NCBI GenBank assembly: GCA_036274645.1
Contig: DASUFH010000216.1
Coordinates: forward strand, 1-19,149
DNA length: 19,149 nucleotides
Source of the DNA: DASUFH01 sp036274645
GTDB taxonomy: Bacteria; Acidobacteriota; Terriglobia; 20CM-2-55-15
Direction of reading: 5' to 3'
Numbering within the stretch: position 1 is the stretch's first letter; each line of letters opens with the position of its first letter. The position numbers and the translations under genes are program-made. This document shows positions 1-7,350 of this stretch, one piece after another. The notes under the pieces were generated by a model that was not told where the DNA came from, ran no database searches, and was given only the letters and a program-made list of their open reading frames with translations.

Positions 1-131
1 TACCTACCGGATTCAGCTTCTATCGCTTCACCTCGCAACCTCACCTCCGCTCCCTGCCTTGGCTTCGGGTGGTCTGACTGAGACCTTCCCCCGGTGGGCT
101 TCCCACCCACACAACAGCGGAACCATTTCCA

Positions 132-190
132 GGTCCCCTCCGAACTCCAGGGGGCGGTCATAGACCGCCCCTACAAGCAGGCGGGGACCC
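132..190 (-). repeat. Dispersed palindromic repeat, copy A
   Basis: The core is a perfect palindrome, GGGGCGGTC-ATA-GACCGCCCC (151-171, 9-bp arms, 3-nt loop), followed by CTACAAG. Outer arms GGTCCCC (132-138) and GGGGACC (183-189) are complementary, so the whole 58-bp unit can fold as a nested stem. Related copies lie in most of the other long spacers of this window. It sits 35 bp beyond the stop codon of the VWA gene. Confidence 0.8.
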
Positions 191-224
191 GGTGAGAAGT
201 GGAGCCTGATCCCGTGGCCGCCGT

Positions 225-1244
225 TCAGTTATCGCTGGCCGAATTGGGCGCGTAGTAACCTTTGCGGTGGTTGACCCGGAAATCCTTGTAGTCTTTCTTC
301 CCGGTCACATCGATGCGGATCTTACGAAAGGTTCCGTCGGCCACTTCATTGGACGGCTTGTAGCCGATGGTGTAGAGCGAACGCAGATCCTGCTTGATCC
401 GGTCGAAGCTTTCCAACAGATCTTTCTCGCGTTCGGGTAGAAACACCTGGCCGCCGGTTTCGTCCGCCAGTTTCCTCAGATTCTTGTCGCCATCATTGGG
501 AGTCGCGGCGCCGAGGAAGAAGTTGCTGTTGGTGCTGATGGCGTAGACCACGACATCGCTGAGCTGCAGTGTTTCGAGAACTTCCGGGAGCTTCGTGCGG
601 CTGAAATTGTCGTCGCCGTCGCTGATCAGCACGATGACGCGACGGCCCTGTTCGCCGGCCAGCCCTTTCCAATGATCATCGCCTTTGACGGCCAGGTAGA
701 CGGCGTCGAACATCGAGGTTCCGCCACCGGCCCGTACTTTCAGGAGCGCCTCGCGCAGTTCGCCCGGATCGTCTGTAAATTCCCTGGTCAGCAGGTCCAC
801 GCCGGAATCGAAGCTGATAACGGTTCCCTTGTCTTTGCGGCGAATCAGGGTGTACTGAAAGAAATCCCCGGCGGCGTCCTGCTCGAACTTGAGTTTGTCG
901 CGAATGCTGCCGCTGGTATCGATGAGCAGCGCAATGCTCAACGGCGGATCGGGCTCGCTGCTGAATCCACTGACGCTCTGCAGAATTCCGTTTTCAAAAA
1001 CCCGGAAGTCATCCTGCTTCAGACCGGGAATCAGCCGCCCTTTCTTATCGGTGACCGTGAACAGAACGTTGACCAGGTTGGAGATGACGATGATATCGCT
1101 CTTCTGGGCCCCATCCGTCTTAGGTCCGTCCTTGGATCCATTCTGTGGAGCCGCTTGCTGCGGGGGTGGGGCGGGCTGCTGCGCCGCCCCGAAAACAGCT
1201 ACGCTCAGAAAGACAAAAAGCAGCGCTGCGACACCGATTTTCAT
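225..1244 (-). CDS. Secreted VWA-domain protein (acidobacterial VWFA-related type)
   Basis: The 339-residue product starts with a signal peptide or N-terminal anchor (hydrophobic residues 5-20), then a Pro/Gln/Lys-rich linker to about 50. A short beta region (DDFRVFENG, about 78-86) precedes a von Willebrand factor A domain at about 100-290. The metal-ion site looks complete: DTSGS at 109-113, the Thr of GGGTS near 176, and the Asp of ISDGD at 209. This arrangement matches the VWFA-related family that is expanded in Acidobacteriota; its substrate or partner is unknown. I chose the ATG that opens the signal peptide: the frame continues upstream, but that part lies inside ligA and is not protein-like. 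No good Shine-Dalgarno is visible. The start lies 10 bp after the ligA stop, so translation by read-through from ligA is likely. Confidence 0.85.
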   Translation of the reverse strand: MKIGVAALLFVFLSVAVFGAAQQPAPPPQQAAPQNGSKDGPKTDGAQKSDIIVISNLVNVLFTVTDKKGRLIPGLKQDDFRVFENGILQSVSGFSSEPDPPLSIALLIDTSGSIRDKLKFEQDAAGDFFQYTLIRRKDKGTVISFDSGVDLLTREFTDDPGELREALLKVRAGGGTSMFDAVYLAVKGDDHWKGLAGEQGRRVIVLISDGDDNFSRTKLPEVLETLQLSDVVVYAISTNSNFFLGAATPNDGDKNLRKLADETGGQVFLPEREKDLLESFDRIKQDLRSLYTIGYKPSNEVADGTFRKIRIDVTGKKDYKDFRVNHRKGYYAPNSASDN

Positions 1245-1254
1245 GATGAGCGGA

Positions 1255-3222
1255 TTATAACATCGCGGCAAATTGGGCCTCGTCAAGGACGGGAATACCC
1301 AGACTGCGGGCCTTGTCCAGCTTGGACCCCGGATCGACGCCGGCAACGACGTAACTGGTTTTCTTGCTGACGGATCCCGTCACCCGGCCCCCTCTTTCTT
1401 CGATGCGCGCGGCGGCTTCCTCCCGGGTCATGCCGGCCAGAGTTCCCGTCAGCACGAACGTCTGTCCGGCAAACTTCTGTTCCGCGCGCTCGCGCACCAC
1501 CTCGGCCCGCATCGGCAGCCCCAGGTCGCGCAGCCGGTCGATGAGCTCTTTGTTCTTCGGGTCCAGAAAGAACTCGTGGATGCTCTCGGCCAGTCTGGGT
1601 CCGACCTCATGAACTTGTTCGAGTTCCGCCGGGGATGCTTTCTCCAGGCGCTGCATGGTCCCAAAGTGGTCGGCCAGCAGCTGCGCCGTCCGTTCGCCGA
1701 CATGGCGGATCCCGAGACCGAACAGCAGGCGCCAGAACTCGAGTTTGCGGCTGGCGTCAATCTCCTGGACCAGGTTTTCGGCGGACTTCTCGCCCATGCG
1801 ATCGAGGGCGGCCAGTTGCGCAACGTCCAGTCCATAGAGGTCCGAGACGTCATGCGCCATGTCGCGCGACAGTAACTGGTCGACCAGCTTTTCGCCCAGG
1901 CCGTCGATCTTCATGGCGCGCCGCGACGCCCAGTGAAGCATGGCCTCGCGCAACTTCGCCGGACACGTCTGCGAGACGCAGCGGCTGACCGCTTCGCCCT
2001 CGGGCCGGTACACATGCCCTCCGCAGATCGGGCACGTCGTGGGCAGATGAAACTTACGGCGATGCGCGCCGGGCGTAACCACCTGCACGACCTTGGGAAT
2101 GACGTCGCCGCCGCGTTCGACCAGCACGCGGTCGTGAATATGGAGGCCGAGGCGTTCGATTTCGTCTTCGTTGTGAAGGGTCGCGTTGCGGATCGTCACG
2201 CCACCGAGTTGCACCGGCTCCAGCACCGCCACAGGGGTCAACGCGCCCGTGCGCCCCACCTGCACGCGGATATCGAGCAGCTCGGTGGTCGCCTGCCGGG
2301 CGCGGAACTTGACCGCAATGGCCCAGCGCGGCGCCTTGGCGGTCGAGCCCAGCTTCTGCTGCAGGCTGACGGAATTGACCTTCACCACCACGCCGTCAAT
2401 TTCATAGTTCAGCGTGTCGCGCTGTTCCTCCCAATGCGCGTAGAAACGCAACGCGTCGTCAATGGAGCGGCAGACTTTCCGGTTTGGATTCGTCTTCAGG
2501 CCGAGACGGGAAATCCAATCGAGATTGTCCGACTGCAACGGGCGCGTGGGGATCGCCAGATATCCGAAAAAGTCCAGCGGACGGCGAGCCGTGATGTTGG
2601 GATCGAGCTGGCGCAGCGAGCCGGCCGCCGCATTGCGGGGATTCGCAAAGCGGAGCTCTCCGGCCTGCTCGCGTTCGTCGTTGAGCTGTCGAAACGCCTT
2701 CAGGCTGAGAAAGATTTCGCCTCGAACCTCCACCGACACAGCGTCGCTCAGCCGCAGCGGAATCGACCGGATCGTGCGGATATTCGAAGTGACGACTTCA
2801 CCGGTCGTCCCGTCGCCACGCGTCACGCCCCTGGTCAGAACACCGTTGTCGTAAATCAGCGAAATACTCAGTCCATCGATCTTCAGTTCCGCCACGTACT
2901 CCACGTGTTCTTCCCCGGCAAGCTGCAGCACGCGCGCGTGCCATTCGCGCACTTCTTCCTCGGAATAGGCGTTTTCCAGGCTCTGCATGGGGCGATCGAA
3001 TCGATGGGTCGGAAAGCCTTCAGTGGGACGCCCCCCCACGCGCTGGGTGGGGGAATCCGAAGTCACCAGACCGGGATGTTCACGCTCCAGCTCCTGGAGC
3101 CGGCGCATCAACCGGTCAAATTCGGCGTCGGAAATGGTGGGTTGGTCGAGGACGTAGTAACGGTGTTCGTGCTCCCGGATCTCGGCGCGGAGCCGCTCGA
3201 TCTCCGCTTCCGCCCGGTTCAT
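1255..3222 (-). CDS. ligA: NAD(+)-dependent DNA ligase LigA
   Basis: LigA seals nicks in DNA during replication and repair, using NAD+ to adenylate itself. The 655-residue length is usual for the family. The domains appear in the standard order: N-terminal Ia domain (1-70), adenylation domain with the catalytic lysine in KIDG (K114), OB fold (about 310-390), a four-cysteine zinc site (C397, C400, C415, C420), helix-hairpin-helix repeats (about 435-570), and a C-terminal BRCT domain (about 583-655) with the typical TGTL and GGRV motifs. All key residues are present, so it should be active. The ATG overlaps the stop of the upstream unknown gene as ATGA, which suggests translational coupling. 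The VWA gene follows after 10 bp. Confidence 0.97.
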   Translation of the reverse strand: MNRAEAEIERLRAEIREHEHRYYVLDQPTISDAEFDRLMRRLQELEREHPGLVTSDSPTQRVGGRPTEGFPTHRFDRPMQSLENAYSEEEVREWHARVLQLAGEEHVEYVAELKIDGLSISLIYDNGVLTRGVTRGDGTTGEVVTSNIRTIRSIPLRLSDAVSVEVRGEIFLSLKAFRQLNDEREQAGELRFANPRNAAAGSLRQLDPNITARRPLDFFGYLAIPTRPLQSDNLDWISRLGLKTNPNRKVCRSIDDALRFYAHWEEQRDTLNYEIDGVVVKVNSVSLQQKLGSTAKAPRWAIAVKFRARQATTELLDIRVQVGRTGALTPVAVLEPVQLGGVTIRNATLHNEDEIERLGLHIHDRVLVERGGDVIPKVVQVVTPGAHRRKFHLPTTCPICGGHVYRPEGEAVSRCVSQTCPAKLREAMLHWASRRAMKIDGLGEKLVDQLLSRDMAHDVSDLYGLDVAQLAALDRMGEKSAENLVQEIDASRKLEFWRLLFGLGIRHVGERTAQLLADHFGTMQRLEKASPAELEQVHEVGPRLAESIHEFFLDPKNKELIDRLRDLGLPMRAEVVRERAEQKFAGQTFVLTGTLAGMTREEAAARIEERGGRVTGSVSKKTSYVVAGVDPGSKLDKARSLGIPVLDEAQFAAML

Positions 3223-3551
3223 GCCCCAATGGATCCGGTATCGGCCCCGGCGCCAGACCGGGTTTCAGACTTTCGGAGAGTCTTTTCCAGCCTCTTTGCA
3301 AACAGCAGCCGCGCCCGGCCGATGATTTCCTGCTCGTCGTTGCCCTGAACGTCCATGCGCTGCTGCCGAAGCCAGAAGCGCAGATTCGTCATGTCCGGGC
3401 TGTTGCGGAAATCGGCGCCGAAACTGAATAGCCAGCGAACAAAATCTCCGGCGACACCCAATGAACCGCCTGCTGCGGCAGGCTCAGACACCACGCCCGG
3501 ATCCGGGACGAGATCGAACAGGTTCGGAGACTCAACGGCAGGTTCACGCAT
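3219..3551 (-). CDS. Hypothetical protein upstream of ligA
   Basis: I do not recognise this family. From the ATG at 3551 it would be 110 residues: an acidic, Pro-rich N-terminus, an aromatic stretch (FVRWLFSFGADF, about 37-48), then a basic helical C-terminal half (FWLRQQRMDVQG, about 59-70, followed by a Lys/Arg-rich helix at 79-96). No signal peptide or membrane segment is seen. Support for it being real is the ATGA overlap with ligA and the protein-like composition. The start is uncertain. In-frame ATGs also occur at 3635 and 3653, but the last overlaps the start codon of the divergent cyclase gene on the other strand. The 3551 start leaves a 100-bp divergent control region. None of the starts has a strong Shine-Dalgarno. 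A role linked to DNA ligation is only a guess from position. Confidence 0.6.
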   Translation of the reverse strand: MREPAVESPNLFDLVPDPGVVSEPAAAGGSLGVAGDFVRWLFSFGADFRNSPDMTNLRFWLRQQRMDVQGNDEQEIIGRARLLFAKRLEKTLRKSETRSGAGADTGSIGA

Positions 3552-3614
3552 GCCCAATATTCTGCGGCGCTCCCTGGACAGGTCTGGTCCCACACGCGAA
3601 ACGTCATAACGCAC

Positions 3615-3643
3615 TCGACAGATCGTTCCGGTCATACGAGAAT
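3615..3643 (+). promoter_or_regulatory. Possible sigma-70-like promoter for the cyclase gene
   Basis: TCGACA (3615-3620, 5 of 6 to TTGACA) and GAGAAT (3638-3643, 4 of 6 to TATAAT) are separated by 17 bp. Transcription would begin about 8 bp further on, almost at the ATG at 3652. That fits the lack of a Shine-Dalgarno sequence there and would make the message leaderless. This is pattern matching only. Confidence 0.28.
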
Positions 3644-3651
3644 CATCCGTC

Positions 3652-4719
3652 ATGACCGCCTACCGAATCGCGATTGCCGACGACCCCGGCGCCATCCGCG
3701 CCGAGCTGGCCACGTTTCTGGAAGGACACGGGTATCAGGTCTTCGTCGCGGAAAACGCCGGCGACGCGCTGAAGCTGGCCCGTGATTCCACGATCGACGC
3801 TTTCATGATCGGCCTGGAGATGCGGTCGGGCGACCCTCTGGCGCTGTGCCGCGCCATCCGGTCGATCGATCACCATGTACAGACACCGATCCTGTGCCTG
3901 ACCGGCACCGATCACCAGGACGTCCTCGAAGACGCGTTCAACGCCGGGGCGGACGACTTCATCAATCGTCCGATTCATCTGATCTCCGTGGCGGTTCGAT
4001 TGAACGCGCACCTGCAGAAGATGGAGTACTTCCGCAAGCTCGAGCGGGCCCGCCGCATGATGCAGCGTTATCTTTCGCCCCGGGTGGCGCGGCTCGCTCA
4101 GGAATATTCGGAGACCGGCAAGGCGCCGATGCCGGAGGAGCGGACGGTTTCGATCTGCTTTACGGACATCCGCGGCTTCACGGCGCTGTCGGAAACAATG
4201 CAGCCGGACCGTTTGTTCGCGGCGTTGAGCGGGCATCTGGGAAAGCAGGTGGACATCGTCTACCGGTTCGGCGGCTACGTCGATAAATTCGGCGGTGACG
4301 GGCTGATGGCCATCTTCGACGGTGAGGACAATGTCGAGAAGACCTGTCTGTGCGCTCTGGCGATCATGGAAATGACGATCCAGGACAATCCCGACGCGAG
4401 CAAGTTTCCCATCGGCATCGGCATTCACACCGGCCGCGCCATGATCGGCAACATCGGCTCGCCCGAACATCTCGATTATTCGGCCATCGGGCCGACCGTC
4501 AACCTGGCTGCGCGCCTCTCCGGCTATGCCGCCCCCGAAACCGTCATTGTCTCCGACGCCGTCCGGGTGGCCATGACACCGAATTCCGCGGTGGAGTTTC
4601 TTGAGCCGCGCGAGGTGCAGATCCGCGGCGTCAACCGCCTGGTCAAGATTTTCAGGCTCGCGCGGGGCAAGGCGCGCGCCGCCGGCGGAGCCCAGCCGGC
4701 CACCCGCGCCGTGTTATGA
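3652..4719 (+). CDS. Class III adenylate/guanylate cyclase with degenerate receiver domain
   Basis: The 355-residue cytoplasmic protein makes a cyclic nucleotide, probably cAMP. Residues 1-125 form a CheY-like receiver fold: the acidic pair D10/D11 and T84 are kept, but the phosphorylated Asp position is G54 and the usual Lys is R106, so phosphorylation is unlikely. A helical linker (about 125-160, YFRKLERARRMMQRYLSP) leads to the cyclase homology domain (about 163-340). There the metal ligands D172 (FTDIRGF) and D216 (FGGDG), the purine-reading K212 and S277, and the transition-state pair N284/R288 (NLAAR) are all present, favouring ATP as substrate. The ATG is the first in frame; the next Met is about 50 codons on, inside the receiver. 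No Shine-Dalgarno is visible. The stop overlaps the bacilliredoxin start as ATGA. Confidence 0.92.
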   Translation: MTAYRIAIADDPGAIRAELATFLEGHGYQVFVAENAGDALKLARDSTIDAFMIGLEMRSGDPLALCRAIRSIDHHVQTPILCLTGTDHQDVLEDAFNAGADDFINRPIHLISVAVRLNAHLQKMEYFRKLERARRMMQRYLSPRVARLAQEYSETGKAPMPEERTVSICFTDIRGFTALSETMQPDRLFAALSGHLGKQVDIVYRFGGYVDKFGGDGLMAIFDGEDNVEKTCLCALAIMEMTIQDNPDASKFPIGIGIHTGRAMIGNIGSPEHLDYSAIGPTVNLAARLSGYAAPETVIVSDAVRVAMTPNSAVEFLEPREVQIRGVNRLVKIFRLARGKARAAGGAQPATRAVL

Positions 4720-5156
4720 TCACGGTCATGCCATATCCAGAGATTCTCATTCAACCGATGCGCGACGAACTGACCCGTCTGGGCGTCGTGGAAACCAGGA
4801 CACCCGCCGAAGTAGACGCGGTCATCCAGGCGCCGGGCACGGTCATGGTCGTTGTGAATTCCGTTTGCGGATGCGCCGCCGGACGCGCGCGTCCCGGAAT
4901 CGCGATGGCGCTGCAGAACGCCGTGAAGCCCGACAGAACCGTAACGGTCTTCGCCGGCGCCGACATCGAAGCGACCGAGCGGGCGCGCAGCCACTTTAAA
5001 GGTTATCCACCGTCGTCGCCGTCTGTCGGGCTGTTTCGCAACGGCGAACTGGTGTTCATGCTGCAACGGCACCAGATCGAGGGACGCGAAGCGCCGGAAA
5101 TTGCGCGAGAACTCACCACGGCGTTCGACCGCTACTGCGCGCTGAGCCGCGCGTAA
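4716..5156 (+). CDS. BrxA/BrxB family bacilliredoxin (DUF1094)
   Basis: Bacilliredoxins remove bacillithiol from S-thiolated cytosolic proteins. The 146-residue thioredoxin-fold product carries the family's CGC active site inside NSVCGCAAGRARPG and the hallmark stretches GYPPSSPSVGLF and MLQRHQIEGR. The first ATG overlaps the cyclase stop (ATGA). An in-frame ATG at 4728 would give 142 residues beginning MPYPEIL, closer to how family members usually start, with the CGC at residues 47-49. Neither start has a clear Shine-Dalgarno, so expression probably relies on coupling to the cyclase. Bacillithiol itself is not made by any gene seen here. Family assignment is firm; the link to the cyclase is inferred from position. 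Confidence 0.93.
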   Translation: MITVMPYPEILIQPMRDELTRLGVVETRTPAEVDAVIQAPGTVMVVVNSVCGCAAGRARPGIAMALQNAVKPDRTVTVFAGADIEATERARSHFKGYPPSSPSVGLFRNGELVFMLQRHQIEGREAPEIARELTTAFDRYCALSRA

Positions 5157-5215
5157 GATCCCTGATGTAGCAGACTGACGCAAACGAAGCGTGAGTATGG
5201 GAGCCGACTGGAGTG

Positions 5216-5254
5216 GCTCCCTCCTCTCCCGGCTCCGCCGGGAGAGGAGGGAGC
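5216..5254. terminator. Perfect 18-bp hairpin in convergent spacer
   Basis: Positions 5216-5233 pair perfectly with 5237-5254 around a TCC loop; the arm reads GCTCCCTCCTCTCCCGGC. It lies 59 bp beyond the bacilliredoxin stop, between convergent genes, so it could stop transcription from either side. No T-run follows it on either strand, so an intrinsic terminator is not proven; it may instead be a repeat-type palindrome. Confidence 0.55.
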
Positions 5255-5316
5255 GAGCCGCAGAGCGCGAGCCCGATAGGGCGAAGCAGAAAGAAAAGAC
5301 GAGCGACAGGCGCCGC

Positions 5317-5349
5317 CAAACAATCAGGGGATTGTCCCTTGATTGTTTG
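5317..5349. repeat. 15-bp hairpin with A/T-rich outer arms
   Basis: CAAACAATCA (5317-5326) pairs with TGATTGTTTG (5340-5349), and the stem continues inward through one G-T wobble and GGGA/TCCC to a TTG loop (14 Watson-Crick pairs plus one wobble). It is the second of three hairpins in the spacer at 5157-5474. The outer arms are markedly less GC-rich than their surroundings. Confidence 0.6.
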
Positions 5350-5381
5350 CCCTCACCTGGCCTTCGCTTCGCTCAGGCCCT

Positions 5382-5406
5382 CCTCTTCCAGCTGCGCTGG
5401 GAGAGG
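5382..5406. repeat. 11-bp hairpin, third in the convergent spacer
   Basis: CCTCTTCCAGC (5382-5392) pairs with GCTGGGAGAGG (5396-5406) through one T-G wobble, with loop TGC. Its outer sequence (CCTCTTCC / GGGAGAGG) resembles the hairpin at 5216-5254, so the two may belong to one repeat family. The rest of the 5157-5474 spacer holds no convincing gene; apparent reading frames there only follow the hairpin sequence. Confidence 0.5.
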
Positions 5407-5442
5407 GCGCGCGTGCATCGAAGGCCTTCCAAAATGTCTAAA

Positions 5443-5474
5443 CTCCAGCGGGCGGTCATAGACCGCGCTACAAG
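5443..5474 (-). repeat. Dispersed palindromic repeat, copy E
   Basis: Contains GCGGTC-ATA-GACCGC (5452-5466) preceded by CTCCAG and followed by CTACAAG, the same arrangement as copy A. One substitution (5467) shortens the stem relative to copy A. It directly abuts the stop codon of the frameshift-corrected PQQ enzyme at 5475. Confidence 0.75.
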
Positions 5475-7303
5475 TCATCGTTTCTCCGGGGCAAACGCCA
5501 GGACGACATTTCCCGGGATCGCATTCCCGCCGCCGGAATAACCCGACGCCACAAACAGCATGCCTCCGGCAATCGTCGATCCGGCCTGTCCGAATGATCC
5601 GCCCCGCGCCGGGACGCCATTGACCGTATCGAACTCACGCGCCGTATTGAATTCCCAGAGGGTGTGGCCGTCGGCCGCGGCCAACGCCCGGATGTTCCAT
5701 CCAGACCGTGACTGAAGACGACACCGGGGATCGCGGAAGTCGCCGCCGGAACACCGCGGCGTTCGCCCGCGATGGCCGGCGTGGTCCACGAACGATTGCC
5801 GTCACGCAGCCGCACGGCGGCCACCGGACTGCCCGCCACATTGAGTCCGTAGTAGACGTTCTCTCCATCCGACGCGCCGCCGAAGACGATCAATCCCGCC
5901 GCGCTCGGCGGACGCTCGGCCAGGCTGGTTTTCCACACCACGGCGCCATTGCGATCGAGATCGAGCGCCATCGACAGGCCGCCCTTGGTTCCGGCAATGA
6001 GGACGTCACGACCGTCCGGCAACGTCGTCAGAATGAGCGACGATCCACCGAAGTCCCAGTCCGGGCCGAGCGTCTCCGGACAGTTGTCGCCGGCCTGGCC
6101 GCGCGCGCCGCAGTTATTGATAAAGGCGTCTCCCTGGACCTCCTGATACCGCCAGACGATCTTTCCCGTATCCATATCGAACGCGACCACCGAATCGGTA
6201 CCCGCCGGCGCCGGAGATGTGTATCCGTTCCCCGTGCCCGCATAGATGCGGCGGCGCTTGACGTCGATGGTCGGCACGTTCCAGATCGATCCGCCGGACG
6301 GTCCCCAGAGTTTGACGCCCTGGCGGTTCACACCGCGGGGCTTCGGCTCTTCATCGATGACGAACGTCCGCCAGAGGCGCGCGCCGGTCGAGGCGTCGAG
6401 AGCCACCAGATGGCCGCGGAACGAACAGCACTCGTACGTCTGGACAGCCCCGGTGGTCGTCTCCATGGACGACATGGGCACGTAGACACGCCCGTCGTAC
6501 ACAATCGGCGCGTTGCTGCTTTTCGCGCGCGGGTGATCGCCGGCGCGAACTTTCCATAACAGCTTTCCGGTCTGAGCGTCGAGCGCATATACACGCGTGA
6601 GGACGTCCGCGAAATACACGGCGTAACGTCCATTTCCCTGTCCTTTGACCGGCGCCACCGTCGGCGCGGATCGTATCGCCGAGTCCGCCTCGAACGCCCA
6701 GTAGACACATCCACTATTCGCGTCGACCGAATACATGTAGGCCGCGTCGCTCCCAAAGAAGACGCGGCCGGAAACGACCGATGGCTGCGAGTACATCTCG
6801 GCGGCGTTCGGCGCTCCAAATGCCCACTTCAGCTTCAACGAAGAGACCTGCGTCGCGCTGAGACCGGCATTCGACGCCGTCTGGAAGCGCGCATTCGTCA
6901 CGCCCGCGCCCCATCCGTTCCAGGAAGGGCCGGCCGCCGGATCCGTCATGGCGGGATTCGATGAACAGGGGTTCTTCATGCGCCCCATCGCCCCCGCCTC
7001 GTTGGCCATCGGGCGCGCGGGCAGAAACTCCGCGATCTGCTTGCGCTGCGCGTCGTCGGTGAACACGCGGTGCGGTTCCGTTGCGCCCGCCTTCAGCACT
7101 GCGAAAATGCGCTCCGGCGTGTAGTCCTGCAACGCCGTGAACGACGGCGCCTTGCCCTGAGGTTCCGAACCATGGCACGAGCCACAGTTCTGCTGAAAGA
7201 CCGGCGGACCGGACCGGAAACCGGGACGCGCCGGCCCGGGCCCCTGCGCCAGTCCGAGAGAAATCGCCAGCGTCATGCCGAACGCAATCGCCATTGTCCT
7301 CAT
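5475..7303 (-). CDS. Cytochrome c-PQQ propeller dehydrogenase, polyvinyl alcohol dehydrogenase-like (frameshifted)
   Basis: Probably a periplasmic quinoprotein dehydrogenase. It has a signal peptide (1-20), a c-type haem site CGSCH (40-44), then a PQQ-type beta-propeller from about 125, with repeated TGKLLW/TGKIVW blade motifs and a vicinal Cys pair (C292-C293) as in PQQ dehydrogenases. SWNGWGAGVTNARFQ and ECCSFRGHLVALD resemble polyvinyl alcohol dehydrogenase; the real substrate is unknown. After DGLDG (536) the frame loses family likeness and ends at 5468. One missing base near 5696/5697 explains this: the neighbouring frame resumes with NIRALAAADGHTLWEF and ends properly at 5475, giving 609 residues. 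This may be a sequencing error or a recent inactivation. AAAGGAG (7311-7317) sets the start. The stop of the upstream ABC gene is 47 bp away, so one transcript is possible. Confidence 0.85.
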
Positions 7304-7350
7304 CGTGCTTCTCCTTTGCGGCTGGTCCGCATAGCTCAGCCTGACCCCGT

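Noticed and set aside
3..77. A 24-codon open stretch on the plus strand ending at TGA (75-77), perhaps the tail of a gene entering from the left
   Set aside because: Too short to recognise, with no ribosome site or family motif to support it. The flanking sequence would be needed.
93..107. Small hairpin GGTGGG-CTT-CCCACC as a terminator
   Set aside because: Only a 6-bp stem with no T-run, and no identified gene ends next to it.
1933..3348. Long plus-strand open frame opposite ligA
   Set aside because: Antisense to a clearly functional ligase; its composition is what a GC-rich gene gives on the opposite strand, with no recognisable domain.
5191..5541. Plus-strand open frame in the convergent spacer
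   Set aside because: Runs through two hairpins, repeat copy E and into the opposite gene. The translated sequence is Arg-rich and shows no protein-like pattern.
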